Assembly (NCBI GenBank): GCA_021373135.1
Contig: JAJFTH010000002.1
Coordinates: 1 to 64,000, forward strand
DNA length: 64,000 nucleotides
Direction: 5' to 3'
Origin: Bacteroidales bacterium
GTDB taxonomy: Bacteria; Bacteroidota; Bacteroidia; Bacteroidales; UBA1402
The translations under genes and the position numbers were made by a program. Position 1 is the stretch's first letter; each line of letters begins with the position of its first letter. Positions 44,489 through 53,500 of this stretch are shown here, piece after piece. The notes under the pieces are model-generated. The model was not told where the DNA came from and did no database searches. It worked only from the letters and a program-made list of their open reading frames with translations.

Positions 44489-46678
44489 ATGTCTACATTA
44501 AGATTTCATTTGGTCAGAGAAGCTTTCTCACACACAGCCGTACCCGTTCAGGCACCTGCCGGAAAAACCTCCGATTACTATGGCGTGAATGTTTTTAACC
44601 GCGATAAAATGCGCAAGTACCTTTCAAAAGAAACCTATAAAGTACTTACGGAAGCTATCGATAACGGAAAAAATCTGGACCGGCAAATTGCCAACCATGT
44701 GGCGTCAGGAATGAAGATGTGGGCTATGGAAATGGGTGTAACGCATTATACACATTGGTTCCACCCCCTGACAGGCGGAACTGCGGAAAAACATGACTCC
44801 TTCATTGAACATTCCGATAAAGGGCATGTCATTGAGGAATTCGACGGAAAGATACTTGCACAGCAAGAACCGGATGCTTCCAGTTTTCCAAGCGGCGGTC
44901 TTCGCAACACTTTCGAAGCAAGGGGTTATACAGCTTGGGATCCTTCCTCTCCTGCATTTATTATGGACGATACCTTGTGTATCCCTACCATTTTCATTGC
45001 CTATACCGGCGAAGCACTGGACTTCAAGACTCCTTTACTGAAAGCTTTGTCAGCAGTAGATAAGGCTGCAACCGAAACATGCCAGTTTTTTGATCCTAAA
45101 GTGAAAAAAGTCCAAACCAATCTTGGCTGGGAACAGGAATATTTTCTGGTGGATGAAGCACTATACAGTGCGCGTCCTGACTTGATGCTTACCGGAAGAA
45201 CGCTGATGGGGCATGAATCTGCCAAAAATCAGCAGCTGGATGACCATTATTTCGGTGCCATTCCTACCCGTGTGGCCGCATTCATGAAAGAACTGGAATA
45301 TGAAAGCTATAAATTGGGCATGCCGTTGAAGACCCGTCACAATGAAGTGGCACCCAACCAGTTTGAACTTGCTCCGATTTACGAGGAAGCCAATCTGGCT
45401 GTTGATCACAACCTCTTGCTGATGGATGTGATGAATAGGGTGGCAAAACGCCATAATTTTCACGTGTTGCTGCATGAAAAACCTTTTGCAGGCATCAACG
45501 GATCAGGCAAACACAACAACTGGTCTTTAATGACTGATACCGGCGTCAACTTGTTCAACCCAGGAAAAACCGGCGAGGAAAATCTGTTGTTTGTCACTTT
45601 CCTTGTCAATACCCTGATGGCAGTCTACAAAAACAACGCACTCTTAAAAGCTTCCGTTGCTTCTGCTACGAATGAACATCGTCTGGGAGCCAATGAAGCC
45701 CCTCCTGCCATTATCTCTGCCTTTTTGGGTTCCCAGATTTCTCAGGTGCTGGATAAATTGGAAGCATCTACGACAGATGAGGCCATCAAGTTTGATGCAA
45801 AGGGTGTTTTGCAATTGGGCGTAGGTCAGATTCCTGAGTTATTGATAGACAATACAGACCGCAACCGTACTTCACCTTTTGCCTTTACAGGAAACCGGTT
45901 TGAATTTCGTGCCGTCGGGTCTTCCGCCAACTGTGCATCAGCCATTACAGCATTGAACACAGCTGTTGCCGATCAATTGATGAATTTCAACGCAGATGTG
46001 AAAAAGCATATTGCTGCCGGTGAGACCAAGGAGGAAGCTATTTTCGCCATCATCCGTGAATTAATCACCGCTTCAAAACCTGTTTGTTTTGACGGAAACG
46101 GATACAGCGATGAATGGAAAGCGGAAGCCTCAGCCCGCGGCCTTGACTGTGAAGTCAGTGTACCTGTACAGTTTGATGCTTATCTGAAGCCGTCTGTCAT
46201 CGATATGTATGCCCGGACAGGCGTTATGAGCGAAGTGGAATTGAATGCCCGTAACGAAGTGAAATGGGAAACTTACACCAAGAAGATACAGATTGAAGCC
46301 AGGGTACTTGGAGACATGGCCTTAAACCATATCATTCCTCTTGTTACGCTCTATCAGTCGTCTCTGCTTGATAATGTCTATAAACTCAAACAATTGTTTG
46401 AACCTGAAAAATACAAGAAACTGTCTGCCGAAAAACTGGATTTGATTGAAGAAATCGAATCAAATATGGATGCTGTTCATAAAATGGTCGGTTTGATGGT
46501 TGAAGCCAGAAAAGTGGCTAATAAGATTGAAAGTGAAAGAGAAAAGGCCGTCGCTTATCACGATACGGTTGCTCCATATTTCAACAAGATCCGTTATCAT
46601 ATTGACAAGTTGGAACTGATTGTCGACAACGAGATGTGGACTTTGCCAAAATATCGCGAATTGCTCTTCATCAGATAA
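44489..46678 (+). CDS. glnN: glutamine synthetase type III
   Basis: This 729-residue enzyme makes glutamine from glutamate, ammonia and ATP. The length and motifs are those of the GSIII class found in Bacteroides and cyanobacteria, not the ~470-residue GSI. Marks are MEMGVTHYTHWFHPLTG, LGWEQEYFLVDE, KTRHNEVAPNQFELAP, INGSGKHNNWSL and TGNRFEFRAVGSSAN. Two other ATG/GTG codons lie nearby, but ATG 44489 gives the conserved N-terminus. It is the main entry of ammonia into glutamine in such organisms and is probably nitrogen-regulated. The OPT transporter gene follows 37 bp later. Confidence 0.96.
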   Translation: MSTLRFHLVREAFSHTAVPVQAPAGKTSDYYGVNVFNRDKMRKYLSKETYKVLTEAIDNGKNLDRQIANHVASGMKMWAMEMGVTHYTHWFHPLTGGTAEKHDSFIEHSDKGHVIEEFDGKILAQQEPDASSFPSGGLRNTFEARGYTAWDPSSPAFIMDDTLCIPTIFIAYTGEALDFKTPLLKALSAVDKAATETCQFFDPKVKKVQTNLGWEQEYFLVDEALYSARPDLMLTGRTLMGHESAKNQQLDDHYFGAIPTRVAAFMKELEYESYKLGMPLKTRHNEVAPNQFELAPIYEEANLAVDHNLLLMDVMNRVAKRHNFHVLLHEKPFAGINGSGKHNNWSLMTDTGVNLFNPGKTGEENLLFVTFLVNTLMAVYKNNALLKASVASATNEHRLGANEAPPAIISAFLGSQISQVLDKLEASTTDEAIKFDAKGVLQLGVGQIPELLIDNTDRNRTSPFAFTGNRFEFRAVGSSANCASAITALNTAVADQLMNFNADVKKHIAAGETKEEAIFAIIRELITASKPVCFDGNGYSDEWKAEASARGLDCEVSVPVQFDAYLKPSVIDMYARTGVMSEVELNARNEVKWETYTKKIQIEARVLGDMALNHIIPLVTLYQSSLLDNVYKLKQLFEPEKYKKLSAEKLDLIEEIESNMDAVHKMVGLMVEARKVANKIESEREKAVAYHDTVAPYFNKIRYHIDKLELIVDNEMWTLPKYRELLFIR

Positions 46679-46715
46679 ACCAAGTCGTACAATATTTCGG
46701 ATTAAATCTATTTTT

Positions 46716-48707
46716 ATGGAAGAAGAAGAAAAATCCGGTTTGCCGGAAAATGCTTTCCGTGAATTGAAACCGGGTGAAGAATACAAACCCCTCATGTCTC
46801 CGGATAAAACATATCCGGAAGCTACCTCGTGGTCAATATCCTGGGGTTTGTTGATGGCTGTGCTTTTTTCAGCTGCTGCTGCTTATTTGGGTCTCAAGGT
46901 CGGACAGGTTTTTGAGGCGGCCATACCGATTGCCATCATTGCAGTCGGATTGTCCGGTGCCACCAAGCGAAAAAACGCCCTGGGGGAAAATGTGATCATC
47001 CAATCCATTGGTGCCAGCTCCGGCGTCATTGTGGCAGGTGCCATTTTTACTTTGCCTGCACTATACATTCTACAGGCAAAATATCCGGACATGACGGTCA
47101 ATTTCATGCAGGTATTCCTGAGTTCCTTGTTAGGTGGTATTTTGGGTATCTTGTTCCTGATACCGTTCCGAAAATATTTTGTCAAGGACATGCATGGGAA
47201 ATACCCTTTTCCGGAAGCAACGGCCACGACACAGGTGCTTGTCTCGGGAGAGAAGGGTGGGAGCCAGGCCAAGCCGCTTCTGATAGCCGGTCTTGTAGGT
47301 GGACTTTTTGATTTTGTGGTTGCCTCCTTCGGAGCATGGAGTGAAGCTTTCACTTCCCGGGTTCTTCCTTACGGAGCCGAAATAGCCGATAAATTCAAGG
47401 CTGTCTTTAAGATCAATACGAGTGCGGCCATTCTTGGTTTGGGCTATATTGTCGGCCTGAAATACGCAGCAATCATTTGTGCCGGTTCCGCTTTGGTATG
47501 GTGGATCATCGTCCCCATCCTCGGCCAAATGAACGATGGTACTTTACAGTGGCTGAATCCCGCCATTGTGGACTCCGTGAAAGGCATGTCCCCCGAAGTG
47601 ATATTCAGCAGCTATGCCCGCCACATCGGTATCGGGGGTATCGCCATGGCCGGCATCATCGGCATCATCAAATCTTGGGGTATCATCAAGTCTGCAGTAG
47701 GCGTGGCATCTCGAGAGCTGAAAGGAGATAAGTCACAGGTAAAAAAAGTGGATACCCGTACCCAAAGGGACCTCCCGATGAAAATTGTTGCCATTGGGGT
47801 TGTTGTCGCTTTGTTGGCTGTTTTTGCCTTTTTCTTCTTTGGTGTGATGCATTTTAATCTGTTGTATGCCGTGGTCGGCATTTTAGTGATCGGCATCATC
47901 GCCTTTCTGTTTACCACCGTTGCCGCAAACGCCATTGCCATCGTGGGTACCAATCCTGTTTCCGGCATGACCTTGATGACCTTGATTTTGGCTTCTGTCA
48001 TCATGGTCGCTGTCGGTCTGAAAGGCTCCAGCGGTATCGTTTCCGCCTTGATCATGGGCGGTGTCGTTTGTACGGCTCTTTCCATGGCCGGTGGTTTTAT
48101 CACCGATCTGAAAATCGGATACTGGTTGGGTTCAACACCGGCGACTCAGGAAAAATGGAAATTTCTCGGAACCTTGGTCTCCGCCGCTACGGTCGGTGGC
48201 GTTATCCTGATCTTAAACAAAACCTATGGCTTTGTCGGTGACGGTGCACTCGTCGCTCCGCAGGCAAACGCCATGGCTGCTGTCATTGACCCGCTGATGT
48301 CGGGCACCTCTGCTCCATGGTATTTATACGGAGTAGGAGCATTGTTGGCTGTCATCCTGACCTTTTTCCATGTCCCGGCCCTGGCCTTTGCTTTGGGAAT
48401 GTTTATTCCCCTGGATCTGAACTTGCCGTTATTGGTGGGTGGAGCCATCCAATGGTATGTTTCCACGCGCACCAAAGATCAGAAAGTGAATGAAGAACGC
48501 AAAGACAAAGGTACGCTGATTGCATCCGGTTTCATTGCCGGTGGTGCCTTGATGGGGGTGGTCAGTGCCGCCATCCGTTTCTTGGGCGCGAACTGGGTGA
48601 TGGCTGACTGGATGGCTTCTGCCGGTTCGGAATGGGTCTCATTGGGTGCTTACTTGATGCTGATCGGTTTCTTTATCTGGCAGGTGATGAAGAAAGTGAA
48701 ATTTTGA
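46716..48707 (+). CDS. OPT-family oligopeptide transporter
   Basis: This 663-residue membrane protein belongs to the OPT family. ATG 46716 (MEEEEKSGLPENAFRELKPGEEYKPL) is chosen; the longer open frame begins inside glnN. About 14-16 hydrophobic helices are present, the first with SWSISWGLLMAVLFSAAAAY. It imports oligopeptides or metal-chelate compounds; the substrate cannot be told. It follows glnN by 37 bp on the same strand, so it may share its promoter, linking peptide uptake to nitrogen supply. Confidence 0.9.
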   Translation: MEEEEKSGLPENAFRELKPGEEYKPLMSPDKTYPEATSWSISWGLLMAVLFSAAAAYLGLKVGQVFEAAIPIAIIAVGLSGATKRKNALGENVIIQSIGASSGVIVAGAIFTLPALYILQAKYPDMTVNFMQVFLSSLLGGILGILFLIPFRKYFVKDMHGKYPFPEATATTQVLVSGEKGGSQAKPLLIAGLVGGLFDFVVASFGAWSEAFTSRVLPYGAEIADKFKAVFKINTSAAILGLGYIVGLKYAAIICAGSALVWWIIVPILGQMNDGTLQWLNPAIVDSVKGMSPEVIFSSYARHIGIGGIAMAGIIGIIKSWGIIKSAVGVASRELKGDKSQVKKVDTRTQRDLPMKIVAIGVVVALLAVFAFFFFGVMHFNLLYAVVGILVIGIIAFLFTTVAANAIAIVGTNPVSGMTLMTLILASVIMVAVGLKGSSGIVSALIMGGVVCTALSMAGGFITDLKIGYWLGSTPATQEKWKFLGTLVSAATVGGVILILNKTYGFVGDGALVAPQANAMAAVIDPLMSGTSAPWYLYGVGALLAVILTFFHVPALAFALGMFIPLDLNLPLLVGGAIQWYVSTRTKDQKVNEERKDKGTLIASGFIAGGALMGVVSAAIRFLGANWVMADWMASAGSEWVSLGAYLMLIGFFIWQVMKKVKF

Positions 48708-49005
48708 GATGCTCTTTTTTATAAGGAAATCGACAGCACTCCCTTCGGGCAACGGCATAACCTCCGTCTCCGCTAGTCCATGCTTGTGTCCACTTGACTC
48801 CGGCATTTTTTGTTAGTCTCAAGAGCCGTCACAAAAAATATCGCCGGACTCTTCGTGTCCACTGCACCTGTCCGTCGAAGTCGACGTCGGCCATGCCGCT
48901 GCCCTTCAGTTCGTTTTTCGGAACGTTTAGTGCATCACGTCATTTAGTTATTGCTTTTGATGATGTTTCCACCTTCCATATATATTCGTTTTTATGAATA
49001 TTTAA
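48708..49005. other. gene-free, GC-richer intergenic region with nested inverted repeats
   Basis: No open reading frame is supported. 48747-48762 and 48889-48904 are imperfect inverted repeats (13 of 16 matching). Nested inside, ACTCCGGCATTTTTTGT near 48796 faces ACAAAAAATATCGCCGGACT (48831-48850), with GTGTCCAC on both flanks. The whole could fold into one long, imperfect stem. It may be a decayed mobile element, a non-coding RNA or the terminator region of the OPT gene. Confidence 0.5.
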
Positions 49006-49044
49006 AGTGCTATTTGAAGTAATTGTACTATATTTGTAGTGCTA
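49006..49044 (+). promoter_or_regulatory. hipBA promoter with flanking AGTGCTA direct repeats
   Basis: The -7 box TATATTTG (49029-49036) is bracketed by AGTGCTA at 49006-49012 and 49038-49044. TAG..CTA dyads and their position around the promoter suggest operators for HipB autorepression. Confidence 0.5.
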
Positions 49045-49063
49045 ACATAATATTACTTGAGTT

Positions 49064-49399
49064 ATGAATAATGGGATAAATAGTAATATATTATCACTTA
49101 TTGATAAAACACCTGCTTCAATCCTTTCCGCTTTAGCTTCACGAGTTAAACAAAGGCGATTGGAGTTGAATTGGACTCAGAAGTTTGTTGCATCAAAAGC
49201 AGGCATGCCTCTTGCAACATATCGCAGGTTTGAGTCCAAAGGGGAAGTTTCGCTTCGCGGATTGGTGATGATTGCCATTGCGCTAGGAGCGGAAGATGAT
49301 CTCTCGACGCTTTTTGCCAGGCAAAACTACCAAAGCATGGATGATTTGGTCAATAAAAAAGCTGAAAGCCAACGCAAAAGAGGAAGTAAAAATGGATAA
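49064..49399 (+). CDS. hipB: HipB-like helix-turn-helix antitoxin
   Basis: This 111-residue protein has a Xre-type helix-turn-helix at about residues 26-80 (RVKQRRLELNWTQKFVASKAGMPLATYRRFE). It precedes the hipA-like gene with an 8-bp overlap (stop TAA inside the hipA start region). HipB proteins neutralise HipA and repress their own promoter. The AGTGCTA repeats around its promoter are the likely binding sites. The N-terminal ~20 residues are an extension not needed for DNA binding. Only context supports the antitoxin role. Confidence 0.85.
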   Translation: MNNGINSNILSLIDKTPASILSALASRVKQRRLELNWTQKFVASKAGMPLATYRRFESKGEVSLRGLVMIAIALGAEDDLSTLFARQNYQSMDDLVNKKAESQRKRGSKNG

Positions 49400-50495
49400 G
49401 ATTGATCTGCTGGAAGTCTATCTCAATGAGCGTAGTGTGGGGCGAATCGCTCTGACTCCGGAGGGCTTGTGTGCGTTTGAATACGACACTGAGTGGATCA
49501 AAAACGGATATTCGATTTCTCCATACTATCTTCCGTTGAAACCGGGTTTGATGATTGCAAAACGAGACCCGTTTCGGGGCAACTTCGGGGTGTTTGACGA
49601 CTCTTTGCCTGATGGTTGGGGGAATCTGCTGTTCGACCGCTTTCTGCAGGAAAAAGGCATCAATCCATCTAAACTAACCATCCTTGAACGCCTTTCGCTA
49701 ATTGGTTCTACCGGACGTGGTGCGTTGGAGTATCGCCCGGATCGTAGCATTGCAACGGCTGATGAATTGCTTGATTTTGATAAACTGGCCGCTGAATCCC
49801 AAAAGCTCCTAACTTCATCTACCGCAACAGATTCATTGGATGAACTATACCGATACGGGGGATCATCGGGCGGTGCACGTCCCAAAGTATTTACGAAGAT
49901 GGATGGACGGGAGTGGCTTGTGAAATTCAAGGCCTCGACTGACCCCGATAATGTGGGGCAGACAGAGTATGATTATTCACTGCTTGCCAAAGCGTGCGGA
50001 ATAAAGATGCAGGAAACACGTCTTTTTAAAGGCAAGTATTTTGGTGTGGAGCGTTTTGATCGTACCGCAACCGGTAAGATCCATACAGTGAGCGCGGCAG
50101 GTTTGCTACACGCGGATTATCGGATTCCGAGCCTTGACTATTCCCTGCTGCTAAAATTGACGTTGCAATTGACCAAAGACATGGAGCAAGTTACCGACAT
50201 GTTCCGCTTGATGGTTTTCAACGCGGTGATATCCAACCGCGACGACCACGCCAAGAATTTCTCGTTTCAATACAGCCACGGACGTTGGCACTTATCACCT
50301 GCTTACGACCTGCTACCAAGCAACGGATTTAACGGCTACCACACTACAACCATCAATGGCAAAGGCGAACCAACCCGTACCGATATTCTTTCCCTGGCTG
50401 CTGAGGTAGGATTGCAAAAAAAACGTGCCGAAAGCATTTTGGAGGAGATTATCACAAAAAGTACGCCTCTCCTGTCCAAAAAAACACAAAAGTAG
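49392..50495 (+). CDS. hipA: HipA-family serine/threonine kinase toxin
   Basis: This 367-residue protein is a HipA-family kinase. ATG 49392 (MDKIDLLEVYLNERSVGRIAL) is chosen because the frame further upstream lies inside hipB. The N-terminal couple-HipA domain contains FGVFDDSLPDGWGNLLFDR. The GGSSGGARPKVF loop is the phosphate-binding/autophosphorylation region. NRDDHAKNFSF is the catalytic loop, followed by LSPAYDLLPS. HipA kinases arrest growth by phosphorylating targets such as glutamyl-tRNA synthetase. It ends about 100 bp before the leader-distal end of the CRISPR array, so the pair sits at the edge of the defence region. All key residues are present. Confidence 0.9.
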   Translation: MDKIDLLEVYLNERSVGRIALTPEGLCAFEYDTEWIKNGYSISPYYLPLKPGLMIAKRDPFRGNFGVFDDSLPDGWGNLLFDRFLQEKGINPSKLTILERLSLIGSTGRGALEYRPDRSIATADELLDFDKLAAESQKLLTSSTATDSLDELYRYGGSSGGARPKVFTKMDGREWLVKFKASTDPDNVGQTEYDYSLLAKACGIKMQETRLFKGKYFGVERFDRTATGKIHTVSAAGLLHADYRIPSLDYSLLLKLTLQLTKDMEQVTDMFRLMVFNAVISNRDDHAKNFSFQYSHGRWHLSPAYDLLPSNGFNGYHTTTINGKGEPTRTDILSLAAEVGLQKKRAESILEEIITKSTPLLSKKTQK

Positions 50496-50593
50496 ATCAA
50501 AGTTTTCCTGCATCAATAAACCCGCTTCGGATGTGTATTCGGATTGTAACACTCAAATTTTGCACTCGAGGGTCTTTGTTCAATCAGGATGGA

Positions 50594-53500
50594 ATTTCAA
50601 TTCCACATTGGTCTGATTAAAAGTCCGGAGAAAACTATTGATGTATGTCGGCGTTTGATGTTTCAATTCCACATTGGTCTGATTAAAAGATTGATTTTTC
50701 ACAATTAAGTGAGCCCTAATACTACGTTTCAATTCCACATTGGTCTGATTAAAAGCAAAGGAACCCTTCAAACAAAAAGGAAGTAACAGAAGTTTCAATT
50801 CCACATTGGTCTGATTAAAAGTGTATATACCTGACGGAACATCAATGGAACTCAGTAGTTTCAATTCCACATTGGTCTGATTAAAAGTGGGCTAAAGATA
50901 ACGAAGAGTTTATTAAGACCCCGTTTCAATTCCACATTGGTCTGATTAAAAGACAATGGAAACAACAGAATTAGTACAGCAGGAAACGAGTTTCAATTCC
51001 ACATTGGTCTGATTAAAAGGCCTGTACTTCCGGTTACATTACCAAGATTATCCCGTTTCAATTCCACATTGGTCTGATTAAAAGTTTTCAAGAGAGATAA
51101 ATCAGACCGTCAACAACTATGTTTCAATTCCACATTGGTCTGATTAAAAGTCCTTTCAGGATATCGGTTTCGTTGATGTACATAGGTTTCAATTCCACAT
51201 TGGTCTGATTAAAAGATTGATTTTTCACTGTTATACCATTTCTGTGTTATCGTTTCAATTCCACATTGGTCTGATTAAAAGGGTGACTTTTATCGTGTAG
51301 CTTTCGGCCACCTTCGTTTCAATTCCACATTGGTCTGATTAAAAGCTCGAAACGAATCTGCATAAAACGAATCCCAATCTTTGTTTCAATTCCACATTGG
51401 TCTGATTAAAAGGCTGCTATGGCTTCTTCAAAAACACGATAACCAGAGTTTCAATTCCACATTGGTCTGATTAAAAGAAAGCGCGTGGAATATATGGGTA
51501 TTGGTCGAACTGGGTTTCAATTCCACATTGGTCTGATTAAAAGCACCAATCTACAAAATGAGCTTTTAAATTATGTTGTTTCAATTCCACATTGGTCTGA
51601 TTAAAAGATCTGAGACATCATATAGCAGTTTGCTCAATTCCGAGTTTCAATTCCACATTGGTCTGATTAAAAGAGAGCGGAACGCCTATTGATAAAGCGA
51701 ATCATCTTCGTTTCAATTCCACATTGGTCTGATTAAAAGGCATGTAAGAAATTACCTATTGACACATTCTTCCAGGTTTCAATTCCACATTGGTCTGATT
51801 AAAAGGCATAGGCAACAACGAAAGGCAGCGTGTTGAGCAAGTTTCAATTCCACATTGGTCTGATTAAAAGCGCCCTAACCAGGCTTTGTAAAGGTTACTT
51901 TATTAGTTTCAATTCCACATTGGTCTGATTAAAAGGTTCAGATCCTGCGAACACAATACGGCTAACGATGTTTCAATTCCACATTGGTCTGATTAAAAGA
52001 CAAAATAAAACCTCCCGCAAGAAAAGTATCTAAGTTTCAATTCCACATTGGTCTGATTAAAAGAAAGCAGAAGGATATGGAACGTTCCTGGAAGGAAAGT
52101 TTCAATTCCACATTGGTCTGATTAAAAGTTTTTCAAATTGTTTTAGATAGTCTTTAAATTCTTGTTTCAATTCCACATTGGTCTGATTAAAAGGGAAATG
52201 GATTGCAGATGTAACTTCGGATTATACGTTTCAATTCCACATTGGTCTGATTAAAAGTGAGTAAGGAATTTGTACATGCCATTTCCATGTTGCTGTTTCA
52301 ATTCCACATTGGTCTGATTAAAAGATCTTTGGATCGTAACGCTGCCGTTGCTTCTGAAAAGTTTCAATTCCACATTGGTCTGATTAAAAGTCAGCAATTC
52401 CACATTCACACCGTTTTCCTGATTCTCGTTTCAATTCCACATTGGTCTGATTAAAAGATATTTGTTTTCCTTAATATAGTCCGCGATAATCTGTTTCAAT
52501 TCCACATTGGTCTGATTAAAAGGTTACAAACTTTCGGTCAATCACGAAAAGCTCATCTGTTTCAATTCCACATTGGTCTGATTAAAAGCAATCAGGTTGA
52601 CAACTCTTGTGAAATCTTACTGTAGTTTCAATTCCACATTGGTCTGATTAAAAGAATGCTGCTGCCAATCGGAAAATGTTTTTCATTGTCCGTTTCAATT
52701 CCACATTGGTCTGATTAAAAGCCACTCAGGTCAAAACGGATGCTACCATTTATCAGAGTTTCAATTCCACATTGGTCTGATTAAAAGAGGTTTATGCATT
52801 CTATCATATAGAGTCTTTTCCTGTTTCAATTCCACATTGGTCTGATTAAAAGTGTCACCTATGACCTCACGGAGGACCTTATGAGCCGTTTCAATTCCAC
52901 ATTGGTCTGATTAAAAGACAGTTCCTGACTGCCAATTTCAAAAACATTTCAGCGTTTCAATTCCACATTGGTCTGATTAAAAGATTAAAGAACTGAAAGG
53001 TAAATTTACACATTTCGAAGTTTCAATTCCACATTGGTCTGATTAAAAGCTCTGACGGCTCTACTCAATCAAATATGAGCACTGTAGTTTCAATTCCACA
53101 TTGGTCTGATTAAAAGATATTGTATCAATAGATGTTGTTACACTTCATAGGTTTCAATTCCACATTGGTCTGATTAAAAGGCGCGAAGAACATCCGAAGC
53201 GTACTATTTTATTTTGTTTCAATTCCACATTGGTCTGATTAAAAGTCCATTAGCCGCTCAATAGGCGTTATACGACCTACGTTTCAATTCCACATTGGTC
53301 TGATTAAAAGTCAGAAACATATTGAGCTTTTCTTGTGCAACTTTAAGTTTCAATTCCACATTGGTCTGATTAAAAGGAAACTGAAACCAAACTCGATCTG
53401 ACTTATTTTAAAGTTTCAATTCCACATTGGTCTGATTAAAAGATGGCCATCGAACATATCGTAAATTGATTTTCTATCGTTTCAATTCCACATTGGTCTG

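Noticed and set aside
50580-50870. Open reading frames inside the CRISPR array (also at 52257-52454, 53975-54172, 55371-55616 and 55791-55979)
   Set aside because: Their products are only the translated repeat (QFHIGLIK or NQTNVELK) joined by spacers. They are by-products of the array, not genes.
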